DNA from: Hyphomicrobiales bacterium
Lineage (GTDB): Bacteria > Pseudomonadota > Alphaproteobacteria > Rhizobiales > Rhizobiaceae
Reading direction: 5' to 3'
DNA length: 64,000 bases
NCBI GenBank assembly: GCA_900470285.1
Contig: UCAG01000010.1
Location: 1 to 64,000, forward strand
Shown: piece after piece, positions 37,611 to 46,387 of the stretch
Layout: every line of letters starts with the position of its first letter
Position numbering within the stretch: the first letter of the stretch is position 1
Program-made: the position numbers and the translations under genes
Notes under the pieces: generated by a model
What the model was told of the DNA's origin: nothing
Seen by the model: the letters and a program-made list of their open reading frames with translations, nothing else
Databases searched by the model: none

Positions 37611-37715
37611 TAGAGCATTTCCGGTTTTGATTGTATCAGAGGAAATGCTCTATTTCTTTGTTTTAACGCATTTCCTGACGCAAAACCGGTTCCCGCTTTT
37701 GCTGGAAATGCTTTA
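37611..37715 (+). repeat. Mosaic palindromic repeat, copy 3 (best formed)
   Basis: A 105-base element. A module: TAGAGCATTTCC (37611-37622) pairs perfectly with GGAAATGCTCTA (37641-37652). Linker: TTTCTTTGTTTTAAC. B module: GCATTTCC (37668-37675) pairs with GGAAATGC (37704-37711) around GCAAAA/TTTTGC. About nine-tenths of the bases match copy 1 at 11998 in opposite orientation. Confidence 0.85.
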
Positions 37716-37825
37716 AATATCGGCTGCTTTTTAAGCGATGCGGGAACCATCTTCCAGAACGCCTGTTGCCGCAGGGTGTTTTGTGAGCCTGATTGCATGT
37801 TTTTGCACGCAGGCTCAGTGAATTA

Positions 37826-38059
37826 TTATTCCGGTGCGCGGGTCTGCAATGCCAATGCGTGCAACACGCCGCCCATATTGCCGCCGAGGGCGTCATAAAC
37901 CATCTGATGCTGCTGAACGCGGGTTTTACCGCGAAAGGCTTCCGCTACGACTTCGGCAGCGTAATGATCACCGTCTCCGGCAAGGTCGCGGATGCTGACA
38001 ACAGCGCCGGGAATGCCTGCCTTGATCATGTCTTCAATATCACCAGGTGCCATAGCCAT
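37826..38059 (-). CDS. BolA-family protein (IbaG/BolA2-like)
   Basis: Small partner of monothiol glutaredoxins in iron-sulfur trafficking. A frame opens at 38080, but GGAGGATTTTAAT directly before the ATG at 38059 decides the start and gives 77 residues, MAMAPGDIEDMIKAGIPGAV. The family pattern is present: the central GDGDHYAAEVVAEAFRGKTR and the VQQHQMVYDAL helix with its conserved His. Upstream in the message lies purL, downstream grxD. Confidence 0.92.
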   Translation of the reverse strand: MAMAPGDIEDMIKAGIPGAVVSIRDLAGDGDHYAAEVVAEAFRGKTRVQQHQMVYDALGGNMGGVLHALALQTRAPE

Positions 38060-38090
38060 ATTAAAATCCTCCGAGAGCATTTTTTCTGAT

Positions 38091-38190
38091 CAGAGTGTGC
38101 CGCGACCGATCTGTTCCGTCGCACCAGCTCTGTTTTTTTGTTTTAGCATCTTGTCCAAAACCTGTTTTAAGCTTTTGGGGATACTCTTCT
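38091..38190 (+). repeat. Degenerate palindromic repeat, copy 4
   Basis: CAGAG (38091) and CTCTG (38128) mark a decayed A hairpin. TTTTTTTGTTTTAGCATCTT to ATACTCTT is a variant B module resembling 44850-44906 (TTGTCGCATATCTTGCC, then GGGATACGCTTTA). Pairing is imperfect. Confidence 0.45.
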
Positions 38191-38196
38191 TAAATT

Positions 38197-38232
38197 GGAG
38201 CCTGCGTCTCGGTGTTTCAAGACGCAGGCTCC
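38197..38232. terminator. Perfect 13-bp hairpin between bolA and purL
   Basis: GGAGCCTGCGTCT (38197-38209) pairs with AGACGCAGGCTCC (38220-38232) around a 10-base loop. On the minus strand AATTT follows, on the plus strand GTTATT, so it is a moderate terminator or a stable intergenic hairpin. Confidence 0.55.
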
Positions 38233-38250
38233 GTTATTAACGGGTATTAA

Positions 38251-38360
38251 AATCTGGAGCGTGTCGCGTTTAATGGAACTGATAGCGATCGCTCCAGATT
38301 CTTTTCATTGTCGCATGTTCGCGAACGCTAAATGAAACCATTTAGCTGCGCCATGCTTTA
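38251..38360 (+). repeat. Variant palindromic repeat, copy 5
   Basis: A module: AATCTGGAGCG (38251-38261) pairs with CGCTCCAGATT (38290-38300). Then CTTTTCATTGTCGCATGTTC, and a B-like half with GCTAAATG-aaac-CATTTAGC (about 38328-38348) ending GCCATGCTTTA. The arms differ from other copies but keep the two-hairpin plan and terminal CTTTA. It ends three bases before the purL stop codon. Confidence 0.6.
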
Positions 38361-38363
38361 GTA

Positions 38364-40595
38364 TCAGATTTCGCCGTTCATATAGTCAGGGAACCATGAT
38401 TCATAGGCCTGATGCAACTGTTCAACAGATACAGGCTTTGCGGAACCGAGGATAACAGACTTACCACCGGTGCGACCGATGAATGGTGCTGCAATACCGA
38501 CTTTTTCTGCGCGGCTCTGTACCTGTGCCAGATTGGCTTCGGTCACGGTCAGCACATAACGTCCTTGATCTTCACCGAAGAAGGTGAGAACCGGATTATG
38601 TGCCGCTGGTTCATTGATGGTTGCGCCGATTTCGCCTTTGATAGCCATTTCAGCGACAGCCTGCGCCAGACCGCCTGATGAGCAGTCGTGAACAGCGGTA
38701 ACCAGACCATCTTCGATCAGGCCGCGAACGAAGTCACCGGTCGCTTTTTCATGTGCCAGATCAACATGCGGAGCAGGGCCGTCGATACGGTTGTGAACGT
38801 CACGCATATAGGCAGACTGGGCAATATGTGTGCCCCAGCCTTCCGGTGCGCCTGCGAGCAGAATGGCTTCGCCTTCGCCTGCAAAACGGATGCGTGCCAT
38901 TTTCGACCAGTCTTTGATCAGACCAACGCCGCCGATGGTCGGTGTTGGCAGAATGCCCTGACCATTGGTTTCGTTGTAAAGTGAGACGTTACCGGAAACA
39001 ATCGGGAATTCCAGCACACGGCAGGCTTCGCCGATACCCTTGATCGCATGAACCAGCTGGCTCATGATCTCAGGACGTTCAGGATTACCGAAATTGAGGT
39101 TGTCGGTTGAAGCAAGCGGTGTTGCGCCGGTTGCGGTCAGGTTGCGCCAGCACTCGGCAACAGCCTGCTTGCCGCCTTCAAACGGATCAGCTTCCACATA
39201 GCGTGGCGTTACGTCAGAGGAGAAAGCCAGCGCTTTGGTTTCGTGACCGTCAACGCGGATCACACCGGCATCGCCACCAGGCAATTGCAGGGAGTTGCCC
39301 TGAATCAGCGTGTCATATTGCTCATAGACCCAGCGGCGGGATGAACCATTGGCAGAGTTGAGCAGCTTGATCAGGCTGTCAGCGATATCGGCCGCCGGTA
39401 CATCATCGGCAGCAAGCGCTTTGGGCGCAACAGCCGGTGTCCACGGACGATCATATTCCGGAGCCTCATCGCCGAGTTCCTTGATCGGCAGATCGGCAAC
39501 CTGTTCACCCTGATGGAAGACGCGGAAACGCAGATCATCGGTGGTTTTACCGACGATAGCAAAATCCAGACCCCATTTTTTGAAGATCGCCTGTGCTTCT
39601 GCTTCCTGTTCCGGACGCAGCACCATCAGCATGCGTTCCTGACTTTCCGAGAGCATCATTTCATAGGCAGACATTTGCTCTTCGCGCACCGGTACGGTAT
39701 CGAGGTTCAGCTCAATGCCGAGATCGCCTTTAGCGCCCATTTCAACAGCGGAGCAGGTGAGACCGGCAGCGCCCATATCCTGAATGGCAATAACCGCACC
39801 GGAAGCCATCAGCTCAAGGCAAGCTTCGAGCAGGCATTTTTCGGTGAACGGATCGCCAACCTGAACAGTCGGGCGTTTTTCATCAATCGATTCATCAAAT
39901 TCAGCCGATGCCATTGTCGCACCGCCAACGCCGTCACGGCCGGTTTTCGCACCGAGATAAACAACCGGCAGGCCAACGCCTTCAGCCTTGGAGTAGAAAA
40001 TCGCATCGGATTTTGCGAGACCGGCTGCAAAAGCGTTGACGAGAATGTTGCCGTTGTAACGGGCATCAAATTCAACTTCACCACCAACTGTTGGTACGCC
40101 GAAAGCATTGCCGTAACCGCCAACGCCGGAAACAACGCCGGAAACGAGGTGGCGGGTCTTCGGATGGTCTGGCTCACCGAAGCGCAGAGCATTCATGGCT
40201 GCAACCGGACGTGCACCCATGGTGAACACGTCACGCAAAATACCGCCAACGCCGGTAGCAGCGCCCTGATATGGCTCGATATAAGACGGGTGGTTGTGGC
40301 TTTCCATTTTGAAAACAACGCAATCGCCGTCATCAATATCGACAACACCGGCATTTTCACCTGGGCCCTGAATAACGCGCGGGCCTGAGGTCGGCAGGGT
40401 GCGTAGCCATTTCTTGGAAGATTTATACGAGCAATGTTCGTTCCACATTGCCGAGAAAATACCCAGCTCCGTAAAGCTTGGCTCACGACCGATCAGGTCA
40501 AGAATGCGCTGGTATTCGTCGGGCTTGAGGCCGTGTGAGGCAATCAGTTCCGGTGTGATCGGGTAATCATTACGGATTGACTTTTTGCTGTCCAT
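38364..40595 (-). CDS. purL: Phosphoribosylformylglycinamidine synthase subunit PurL
   Basis: Catalyses the ATP-dependent amidation of FGAR, the fourth step of purine synthesis, with PurS and PurQ. The 743-residue length is that of the small PurL, not the 1300-residue fused enzyme. Motifs: the N-terminal [18 protein letters not shown] with the catalytic-site His near residue 50, [20 protein letters not shown], and the C-terminal AIRS-type [19 protein letters not shown]. It belongs to the purC-purS-purQ-purL-bolA-grxD order of alphaproteobacteria, here interrupted by a lipoprotein and a GST gene. Confidence 0.97.
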   Translation of the reverse strand: MDSKKSIRNDYPITPELIASHGLKPDEYQRILDLIGREPSFTELGIFSAMWNEHCSYKSSKKWLRTLPTSGPRVIQGPGENAGVVDIDDGDCVVFKMESHNHPSYIEPYQGAATGVGGILRDVFTMGARPVAAMNALRFGEPDHPKTRHLVSGVVSGVGGYGNAFGVPTVGGEVEFDARYNGNILVNAFAAGLAKSDAIFYSKAEGVGLPVVYLGAKTGRDGVGGATMASAEFDESIDEKRPTVQVGDPFTEKCLLEACLELMASGAVIAIQDMGAAGLTCSAVEMGAKGDLGIELNLDTVPVREEQMSAYEMMLSESQERMLMVLRPEQEAEAQAIFKKWGLDFAIVGKTTDDLRFRVFHQGEQVADLPIKELGDEAPEYDRPWTPAVAPKALAADDVPAADIADSLIKLLNSANGSSRRWVYEQYDTLIQGNSLQLPGGDAGVIRVDGHETKALAFSSDVTPRYVEADPFEGGKQAVAECWRNLTATGATPLASTDNLNFGNPERPEIMSQLVHAIKGIGEACRVLEFPIVSGNVSLYNETNGQGILPTPTIGGVGLIKDWSKMARIRFAGEGEAILLAGAPEGWGTHIAQSAYMRDVHNRIDGPAPHVDLAHEKATGDFVRGLIEDGLVTAVHDCSSGGLAQAVAEMAIKGEIGATINEPAAHNPVLTFFGEDQGRYVLTVTEANLAQVQSRAEKVGIAAPFIGRTGGKSVILGSAKPVSVEQLHQAYESWFPDYMNGEI

Positions 40596-40668
40596 ATCGG
40601 TGTCGCTGTCTTCTTTGATCTAGGAGCCGAAGCTCGGATATGTGATAGGTTTGATGCTTATGAAATTT

Positions 40669-41067
40669 TTAGCAGCTTTTTTGTCCGGAAGCCCAGCGCG
40701 CTGTATCGCGCTCGATGCGTTCGGAAAGCGGGCTTTGCATTAACGGGCCGAAACGCTCCATCCGTCCCGGATTGCCTTCAGCCTGCACTACCAACAAAGG
40801 CCGGTCATTCGGGTTCTTTGCAGGGACTACGAGAATTCTGGGGCGTCCGGTGTAGGAAACCAGTTCCGGCGCCAACGTATATTGGCGAAACTGAGGGTCG
40901 CCGGATTTAAACCAGCACTGCCTTGCGCCGAGCGCCACGCGCTCCATGGTTGCCAAGGCTGTATGACTGACATTGCCCGATGCGGGAGGCGGAGATTTTT
41001 TGGACGCGAGACATCCGCTTAAAGCAACTGCGGACAAAGCCATTACAATTATATGCGCCAATTTCAT
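40669..41067 (-). CDS. Small lipoprotein of unknown function
   Basis: The ATG at 41067 gives 132 residues starting MKLAHIIVMALSAVALSGC, a lipoprotein signal peptide with lipobox LSGC and acylated Cys19. An open frame extends upstream to 41121 but would spoil the signal. The mature part has two Cys (ARQCWFKSGDPQ and the last residue) that may form a disulfide, and a FRQYTLAPELVSYTGRPRIL stretch. I do not recognise a named family. It lies between purL and the GST gene on the same strand. Confidence 0.75.
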   Translation of the reverse strand: MKLAHIIVMALSAVALSGCLASKKSPPPASGNVSHTALATMERVALGARQCWFKSGDPQFRQYTLAPELVSYTGRPRILVVPAKNPNDRPLLVVQAEGNPGRMERFGPLMQSPLSERIERDTARWASGQKSC

Positions 41068-41161
41068 AAAAGACTGAGCTCCGCAAGGGGAATGATGGGT
41101 ATGGAATTTCAGCATTTGCAAAGCCCGACTATTTCTTGTCAGGCTTTGCGTTTTCAGGGTT

Positions 41162-41268
41162 TAGAGCGGATTGCACCCGGATTGGATCATGGTGCTCGCT
41201 CTAAATTTTTTAATGGTCGCATTATCACGGACGTCCAAGTTGTTTCAACTTGACTGTGAAATACTTTA
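41162..41268 (+). repeat. Variant palindromic repeat, copy 6
   Basis: Starts TAGAGCGGATTGCACC and returns GGTGCTCGCTCTA, then AATTTTTTAATGGTCGCATTA and a B-like dyad CAAGTTG-tttc-CAACTTG, ending ATACTTTA. The terminal TTTA supplies the stop codon (41266-41268, TAA on the minus strand) of the GST gene. Confidence 0.6.
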
Positions 41269-41916
41269 GCTAGCTTTCGCCAGAGCTTTGCGGGCATCCT
41301 GCATCTCGCCTAAAACGGCAGCGATTTCAGGAATACCTTCCGCATTGGTTTTGTAGCCTTCGATATTCGGGCAATCTTCCAGAATGGCTTCAAAGCCCGG
41401 AAAACGACGCAGGCTTTCCAGAAGATAACGTGTCGGTGCAAGCCATGCATCTGCCAGTGTCACATGTTCACCCAATGCATATGGGCCGGAAGAAATACGG
41501 TCTTCAACAGTTTTCAGCGCATGACGCACATGATTGAAGACTTTTGCTGCTTTATCCGCAGGAAGCGGATTGGCAGGACCTGCCAGCAAAACAGGGATGA
41601 TGGACGGCAGCACATCCAGATCGAGCAGACGCATGATGATGCGAATCTGCGCACGGTCTTTCGGATCGGCCGGCAGCATCGGTTTTTCAGGGAAACGCTC
41701 TTCCAGATATTCTGCGATCACAGAGGCTTCGAACAGAGTTTCACCGGAACCGGTGACGAGCACAGGAATGCGGCGCATCGGGGAGATTTCACGGAAACTC
41801 TCCGGCAGCGGTGGTCCGGCAGGTGCATCAATCAGTTTCAGCGGCAGGTCTTTGACCTCAGCAATAATGCGGATAAAGGCGCAGTAGGGTGATAAAGGCT
41901 TATTATAGAGCTTCAT
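41266..41916 (-). CDS. Glutathione S-transferase family protein
   Basis: Transfers or binds glutathione; substrate unknown. An open frame reaches 42000, but the ATG at 41916 follows GGGAGGAAG and gives 216 residues, MKLYNKPLSPYCAFIRIIAE. The N-terminal thioredoxin-like domain has the active-site region SPYC and ETLFEASVIAEYLEERFPEK, the glutathione-binding ES-like motif at about residues 60-75. The C-terminal helical domain contains LADAWLAPTRYL. It lies between purQ and the lipoprotein, an insertion into the usual purQ-purL order. Confidence 0.9.
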   Translation of the reverse strand: MKLYNKPLSPYCAFIRIIAEVKDLPLKLIDAPAGPPLPESFREISPMRRIPVLVTGSGETLFEASVIAEYLEERFPEKPMLPADPKDRAQIRIIMRLLDLDVLPSIIPVLLAGPANPLPADKAAKVFNHVRHALKTVEDRISSGPYALGEHVTLADAWLAPTRYLLESLRRFPGFEAILEDCPNIEGYKTNAEGIPEIAAVLGEMQDARKALAKAS

Positions 41917-41966
41917 AGTACTTCCTCCCGTTTTGCTGTTTGCAGGCCATGCTGCTGTAAAAGGAA

Positions 41967-42000
41967 ATGCCCGCGCCGCGTTATTGCGCAAAGCGGGCAT
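41967..42000 (-). terminator. Hairpin after purQ
   Basis: ATGCCCGC (41967-41974) and GCGGGCAT (41993-42000) form an 8-bp stem. On the minus strand it is followed by TTCCTTTT. It starts nine bases after the purQ stop and suggests that the GST gene has its own promoter. Confidence 0.6.
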
Positions 42001-42008
42001 AACCTGAT

Positions 42009-42680
42009 TTAGGAAGCCAGACGATCCAGCGCCGATGCAAACAGCGCACGGCCGTCGGTGCCGCCATGTGCCTGTTCGATCAGATTTTCCGGATGCGGCA
42101 TCATGCCGAGCACGTTGCCTTGTGCATTGATAATACCGGCAATGTCATTGACTGAACCGTTCGGGTTGGTGCCTTCCGCATAACGGAACACAACCTGACC
42201 ATTATCTTCGATCGATTTCAGAACATCGCTTTCAGCAAAATAATTGCCGTCATGATGGGCAACAGGGCTGCGAATGATCTGACCCTGTTCATAGCCACGT
42301 GTGAAAGCTGTCTGGTTGTTGGCAATTTCGAGCTTTACTTCGCGGCAAACGAATTTCAGCGAAGTATTGCGCATCAGTGCGCCCGGCAGAAGGCCTGCTT
42401 CGAGCAGGATCTGGAAGCCGTTGCAGACACCGATGACGCGCACACCGGCTTCTGCCTTTTTGCGCAATGCCTGCATAACAGGCATACGTGCAGCAATCGC
42501 ACCGCAGCGCAGATAGTCGCCGTAGGAAAAGCCGCCCGGAATAACGATCAGGTCAACATCAGGAATTTCTGTGTCGGTCTGCCACACGGTCTGCGGAGCT
42601 TTGCCACCGATTTTCGTCAGTGCGGCAATCATATCGCGGTCGCGGTTCAGGCCGGGAAGAAGGATAACTGCTGATTTCAT
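42009..42680 (-). CDS. purQ: Phosphoribosylformylglycinamidine synthase subunit PurQ (glutaminase)
   Basis: Supplies ammonia from glutamine to PurL. The 223-residue class I amidotransferase has the nucleophile Cys in [15 protein letters not shown] near residue 86 and the His/Glu pair in [11 protein letters not shown] near residue 200. The oxyanion-type [19 protein letters not shown] near residue 48 is also characteristic. It lies 173 bases after purS. Confidence 0.96.
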   Translation of the reverse strand: MKSAVILLPGLNRDRDMIAALTKIGGKAPQTVWQTDTEIPDVDLIVIPGGFSYGDYLRCGAIAARMPVMQALRKKAEAGVRVIGVCNGFQILLEAGLLPGALMRNTSLKFVCREVKLEIANNQTAFTRGYEQGQIIRSPVAHHDGNYFAESDVLKSIEDNGQVVFRYAEGTNPNGSVNDIAGIINAQGNVLGMMPHPENLIEQAHGGTDGRALFASALDRLAS

Positions 42681-42853
42681 GGTGCAGATTACTTTCTTTT
42701 AATCCAACGCAGTAGCGGACGGATCGGAGCAGAAAACTATCAGCCGGCGAACTGCCGGTAATCTGATTGCCCGTAAAGGCGGTTTCCGCTTTTCCTGCAA
42801 CTGCTTTAACTACTCTTCATAATATGATGTCAGATGACACTAAAAGAAAGAGA

Positions 42854-43096
42854 TCAGGCGATGTCGAAGCTGTAATCTTCAATAACGGTATTGGCGAGAA
42901 GCTTTTCGCACATGGCTTTCAGCTCGGCTTCAGCCTTTGTTTTGTCCGCAGTTTCAAGAACAACATCAAAAACCTTGCCCTGACGTACAGAATTGACGCC
43001 ATCAAAGCCGAGGCTGCCGAGAGCGCCGACAATGGCTTTACCCTGAGGGTCGAGAACGCCGTTTTTCAGTGTGACGGTGACGCGTGCCTTAATCAC
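42854..43096 (-). CDS. purS: Phosphoribosylformylglycinamidine synthase subunit PurS (GTG start)
   Basis: PurS bridges PurL and PurQ in the FGAM synthase complex. A frame opens at 43141, but the GTG at 43096 lies eight bases after AGGA and gives the normal 80 residues, starting MIKARVTVTLKNGVLDPQGK. The rest (GFDGVNSVRQGKVFDVVLE and the C-terminal CEKLLANTVIEDY) matches the family. It is followed by purQ and preceded by purC. Confidence 0.95.
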   Translation of the reverse strand: MIKARVTVTLKNGVLDPQGKAIVGALGSLGFDGVNSVRQGKVFDVVLETADKTKAEAELKAMCEKLLANTVIEDYSFDIA

Positions 43097-43204
43097 TTTG
43101 TTATCCTGTATTTTAGAAGAGGGAATGTACAGTCTCCGCAACGCGGAAATACTGCCTGAAAGACACAGCCCGGAAAGCGGCAGACTTCCCGGGCTGAAAT
43201 GACG

Positions 43205-43969
43205 TTATTTAACCAGTGTCGGGCCGGTCGGGCGCGGCGGCTCGTTCTCGTTGATAATGCCGAGACGGCGTGCCACTTCCTGATAGGCCTCAACCAGACC
43301 ACCCATATCACGGCGGAAACGGTCTTTGTCCATTTTCTCGTTGGTGGCAACATCCCAGAGGCGGGCTGAGTCCGGCGAAATTTCATCAGCCAGAACCACG
43401 CGCATCATGTCGCCTTCGAACAGACGGCCGCATTCGATTTTGAAATCGACCAGCTGAATGCCGACGCCAAGGAACAGGCCGGTGAGGAAGTCATTGATAC
43501 GGATGGCAAGAGCCATAATATCATCGAGTTCCGCAGGGCTTGCCCAGCCAAATGCAGTGATATGCTCTTCGGAGACCATCGGGTCATCGAGCGCATCGGC
43601 TTTGTAGTAGAATTCGATGATTGAGCGTGGCAGAACGGTGCCTTCTTCAATCCCCAGACGCTTGGCCAGTGAGCCGGCGGCAACATTGCGCACCACGACT
43701 TCAAGCGGAATGATTTCGACTTCTTTAATCAGCTGCTCGCGCATGTTGACGCGGCGGATGAAGTGGGTCGGAATGCCGATCTTGTTCAACTGCGTAAAGA
43801 TGTATTCGGAAATGCGGTTGTTCAGCACTCCCTTGCCATCAATCACTTCATGCTTTTTGGCATTGAAGGCGGTGGCATCATCTTTGAAAAACTGAATGAG
43901 AGTGCCTGGCTCCGGTCCTTCGTAAAGGATCTTGGCCTTGCCCTCGTAAATACGGCGGCGTCGATTCAT
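43205..43969 (-). CDS. purC: Phosphoribosylaminoimidazole-succinocarboxamide synthase
   Basis: Joins aspartate to CAIR in purine synthesis. The 254-residue product has [15 protein letters not shown] at the N-terminus, [12 protein letters not shown], and the signature [20 protein letters not shown] near residue 90, with [12 protein letters not shown] near 200. It heads the leftward pur cluster. Three phased TGAGAC half-sites lie 27-54 bases before its start codon. Confidence 0.97.
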   Translation of the reverse strand: MNRRRRIYEGKAKILYEGPEPGTLIQFFKDDATAFNAKKHEVIDGKGVLNNRISEYIFTQLNKIGIPTHFIRRVNMREQLIKEVEIIPLEVVVRNVAAGSLAKRLGIEEGTVLPRSIIEFYYKADALDDPMVSEEHITAFGWASPAELDDIMALAIRINDFLTGLFLGVGIQLVDFKIECGRLFEGDMMRVVLADEISPDSARLWDVATNEKMDKDRFRRDMGGLVEAYQEVARRLGIINENEPPRPTGPTLVK

Positions 43970-43995
43970 GGGGTTTAGGAACCTCTGGGGTTTAC

Positions 43996-44023
43996 TGAGA
44001 CCGTTTTGAGACGTCTCGTCTCA
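43996..44023 (-). promoter_or_regulatory. Three TGAGAC half-sites at 11-bp spacing upstream of purC
   Basis: TGAGAC at 43996 and 44007 and GTCTCA at 44018 are each exactly 11 bases apart. The last two form the inverted repeat TGAGAC-gtctc-GTCTCA. One helical turn of spacing puts all three on one face of the DNA, just upstream of the purC ATG at 43969. No known purine regulator site is matched. Confidence 0.4.
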
Positions 44024-44283
44024 TCCCGATGTTTCAGGAAGCGGCCACTGCAGCCGCAATGTCTGCGTTCCCTAGCGCAAATGATAACTTTTAACAATCA
44101 TCCTTTATGCCGCTATGCTGTTTTTCAGCGATTGTTTTATGCTTTTTCTGTGCGCAGCCTCTGGTTGTGCCATTATGCGAACCCTATATGCCTAAAGCAG
44201 CCACGCATTATACTGTGACTTTGTTGCGGGCGGCGTATAATAAAGATCAAGAATAAACCGACTAACTGATATGTGAGGGACCT
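44024..44283. other. Divergent intergenic region purC and zeta-subunit gene
   Basis: AT-rich, no gene. TATAAT at about 44236 is a candidate -10 for the rightward gene, but no good -35 at normal spacing was found. Promoters for both genes should lie here. Confidence 0.35.
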
Positions 44284-44604
44284 ATGAGCGGAATGGACGA
44301 ACGTCGCAATACATTCGAAAACAAATTTGCCCATGACGAAGATTTGCGGTTCCGCGCGATTGCCCGTCGCAATAAAATGCTTGGTCTCTGGGCTGCTGAA
44401 AAACTCGGCAAAACCGGAGAAGACGCACAGGCCTATGCCGGTGAAGTGGTGCGTGCAGATTTTGAAGAAGCCGGTGACGAGGATGTTATCCGCAAAATTA
44501 CTGCTGATTTCAGTGCTGCATCCGTAAATGTCAGCGATGCTGAATTGCGTGCGCAACTGCTTGATTTTCTTGAAGAAGCTGTCAAGCAGATCAGCGCTGA
44601 ATAA
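44284..44604 (+). CDS. F1-ATPase inhibitory zeta subunit family protein (DUF1476)
   Basis: In Paracoccus the DUF1476 protein is the zeta subunit, which blocks ATP hydrolysis by F1FO-ATPase, much as IF1 does in mitochondria. The 106-residue product begins MSGMDERRNTFENKFAHDED, where the N-terminal segment is the inhibitory part, and continues FRAIARRNKMLGLWAAEKLG, the family core. Four helices are predicted. GTGAGGGACC precedes the ATG. It is next to purC, the usual alphaproteobacterial neighbour. Whether this copy inhibits strongly is not predictable. Confidence 0.9.
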   Translation: MSGMDERRNTFENKFAHDEDLRFRAIARRNKMLGLWAAEKLGKTGEDAQAYAGEVVRADFEEAGDEDVIRKITADFSAASVNVSDAELRAQLLDFLEEAVKQISAE

Positions 44605-44625
44605 TCAGCCTCTATAGAATCTCTG

Positions 44626-44659
44626 AAAAGCCGCACGGAATGCTCCGTGCGGCTTTTTT
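44626..44659 (+). terminator. Strong terminator after the zeta-subunit gene
   Basis: AAAAGCCGCACGGA (44626-44639) pairs with TCCGTGCGGCTTTT (44644-44657) around ATGC and ends in six T. Confidence 0.92.
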
Positions 44660-44704
44660 ATTTGGCATTGAACAGGAAGGCATGACGTTATTTTTCAAGC
44701 GCCT

Positions 44705-44906
44705 TAGAGCGCCGTGTGCCAGACTTGGCACACGGCGCTCTAACACTTTAAAATCAGAGCATAATTTTACCTTAAGCTGATCCAAATTTAAGGAATTATG
44801 CTCCAGAGCGGTTCGAATTGATATTGAATGGTTGGAGCCGCTCTCAATATTTTTTTGTCGCATATCTTGCCCGAAAAGCGTTTCACACTTTTCGGGATAC
44901 GCTTTA
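44705..44906 (+). repeat. Composite palindromic repeat: three A hairpins plus a B module
   Basis: First, TAGAGCGCCGTGTGCCA (44705-44721) pairs perfectly over 17 bp with 44726-44742 around GACT. Second, GAGCATAATT (44757-44766) pairs with AATTATGCTC (44794-44803). Third, AGAGCGG (44805-44811) pairs with CCGCTCT (44838-44844). A B-type module follows from TTTTTTTGTCGCATATCTTG to GGGATACGCTTTA (44850-44906), with CGAAAAG/CTTTTCG inside. The region fills most of the 353-base gap before the aldolase gene. Confidence 0.75.
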
Positions 44907-44957
44907 AGGTCGGGTTTCGGGAACATTCTGAAATATAAGACACATACAGGTGCATTC

Positions 44958-45731
44958 ATGACAATATCACACTCTTTGGCCACCCGTTTGCGCTCCGGTG
45001 AAACGGTTCGTTCTGCATGGAGTACTATCTCTGATCCGCTTTTGCTGGAAAATATCAGCACTCTGGGCTTTGATGCGGTGACGATGGATATGCAGCATGG
45101 TTCGCATACGGAGGTCAGCATCTGTCAGGGCATCGGTACGATAAAAGCTGCCGGCAAGCCTGCTATCGTGCGTATTCCTGTCGGTCGCTTTGATACGGCC
45201 AGCCGCGCTCTGGATTTCGGAGCCAATGCGGTGATTGCCCCGATGATCAATTCCGTTGAGGATGCGCAAGCCTTTGCCGCTGCCATGAAATATCCGCCGG
45301 TAGGAGAGCGCTCATGGGGGCCATTGCGCAGTGATATCAGCTACGGGCAGGCCGGTTCCAATGAATATTTGCTCACGGTCAATCAGGAAACATTGAGTTT
45401 TGCGATGATTGAGACCCGTGCAGCCTATGAGGCGCTGGATGATATTCTGGCCGTGCGCGGAATTGATGGTGTGTTTGTCGGGCCTGCGGATTTCTCAATT
45501 GCATGGAGCAATGGTCGTGAAGCTAACCCGCTTTCCGAGGATATTGTTGAGCCGCTGACACGGATTGCGCAAAAGGCTGCTGCAAGCAACAAGCTGGCTG
45601 GTATTTATGCTCCCAACAGCGCATTTGCCAAACGGTATAATGCTCTGGGCTTCCGTTTCATAACGCTGGCCTCGGATCGGGGCTATCTGGCTGCCGGTGC
45701 ATCGGCGATGCTGAAAGCATGGGATGAATAA
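44958..45731 (+). CDS. HpcH/HpaI-family class II aldolase
   Basis: Metal-dependent pyruvate aldolase of the HpaI/GarL type, cleaving 2-keto-3-deoxy acids. The ATG at 44958 gives 257 residues and starts MTISHSLATRLRSGETVRSA. An upstream extension to 44832 runs into the repeat. The barrel motifs are present: FDAVTMDMQHGSHTE near residue 42, with catalytic-site His, IVRIPVG, metal-binding MIETRAAYE near 150 and GVFVGPADFS near 175. Substrate cannot be assigned. A terminator follows immediately. Confidence 0.88.
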   Translation: MTISHSLATRLRSGETVRSAWSTISDPLLLENISTLGFDAVTMDMQHGSHTEVSICQGIGTIKAAGKPAIVRIPVGRFDTASRALDFGANAVIAPMINSVEDAQAFAAAMKYPPVGERSWGPLRSDISYGQAGSNEYLLTVNQETLSFAMIETRAAYEALDDILAVRGIDGVFVGPADFSIAWSNGREANPLSEDIVEPLTRIAQKAAASNKLAGIYAPNSAFAKRYNALGFRFITLASDRGYLAAGASAMLKAWDE

Positions 45732-45735
45732 TAAA

Positions 45736-45761
45736 AAAAAGCCGCTTTTAAGCGGCTTTTT
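45736..45761. terminator. Terminator between aldolase and RBBP9-like gene
   Basis: AAAAAGCCGCTT (45736-45747) pairs with AAGCGGCTTTTT (45750-45761). It serves the two convergent genes, whose stops are 33 bases apart. Confidence 0.9.
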
Positions 45762-45764
45762 CTT

Positions 45765-46313
45765 TCAGAGCTTGGACAGAAACTGGGTGAAGACCATGGT
45801 ACCTTCAGGCCATGGGCCATGTCCGGATTCTGTGTTGATGTGACCGGCTTCACCGGCATCAATCAGCAGCGAGCCCCATGCATTCGCAATATCTTCAGCC
45901 GACTCAAATTTTGAGAACGGATCATTGCGGCTGGCAATGGTGATGGCCGGAAATGGCAGACGTTCGCGCGGATAGGGGCCGAAAGTCATCAGATGTTTAG
46001 GACGAATCGTTTCATCCAGCACATCCGGCGGCGCAACGAAAAAGCCGCCGGCAACCTTGTCTTTGATATGCGGAATAGCATGAACCGCAGTCGGAACACC
46101 AAGCGAGTGGGCGACAAGTACGACCGGTTTGGTAGCTTCCTCAACATGTTTGATGAGCGAGGCAACCCAGTCTTCGCGAACAGGTTTTGACCATTCGGCT
46201 TGCTGCACACGTCGGGCGGTGGAGAGCTTATTCTCCCAGCGTGTCTGCCAGTGGTCGGGACCGGAATTGGTGTAGCCGGGGATAATGAGGATATCTGCGT
46301 CTTTAACTTTCAT
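45765..46313 (-). CDS. RBBP9/YdeN-family serine hydrolase
   Basis: Small alpha/beta hydrolase of unknown natural substrate. The frame opens with TTG at 46322, but the ATG at 46313 (MKVKDADILIIPGYTNSGPD) is preferred, giving 182 residues. The family hallmarks are PGYTNSGPDHWQTRWE at the N-terminus, nucleophile Ser in LVAHSLG near 70, Asp in SRNDPFS near 130 and His in AGHINTESGHGPWPEG. The ribosome-binding site is weak (GAGCGG). Confidence 0.87.
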   Translation of the reverse strand: MKVKDADILIIPGYTNSGPDHWQTRWENKLSTARRVQQAEWSKPVREDWVASLIKHVEEATKPVVLVAHSLGVPTAVHAIPHIKDKVAGGFFVAPPDVLDETIRPKHLMTFGPYPRERLPFPAITIASRNDPFSKFESAEDIANAWGSLLIDAGEAGHINTESGHGPWPEGTMVFTQFLSKL

Positions 46314-46350
46314 GCCGCTCAACTGATTTTAAATTTGGTACAGTTTTACC

Positions 46351-46378
46351 TATACCCGCATTTTCTATAACGGGTATA
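46351..46378. other. Hairpin between the RBBP9-like and Ntn-hydrolase genes
   Basis: TATACCCG (46351-46358) pairs with CGGGTATA (46371-46378) over 8 bp with a 12-base loop. It lies nine bases after the Ntn-hydrolase stop on the minus strand, without a T-tract in that direction. It may be a weak terminator. Confidence 0.4.
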
Positions 46379-46387
46379 GTCCGTTTT

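Noticed and set aside
43970-44283. Purine riboswitch upstream of purC
   Set aside because: No three-way junction or conserved core; only the TGAGAC sites and AT-rich sequence were found.
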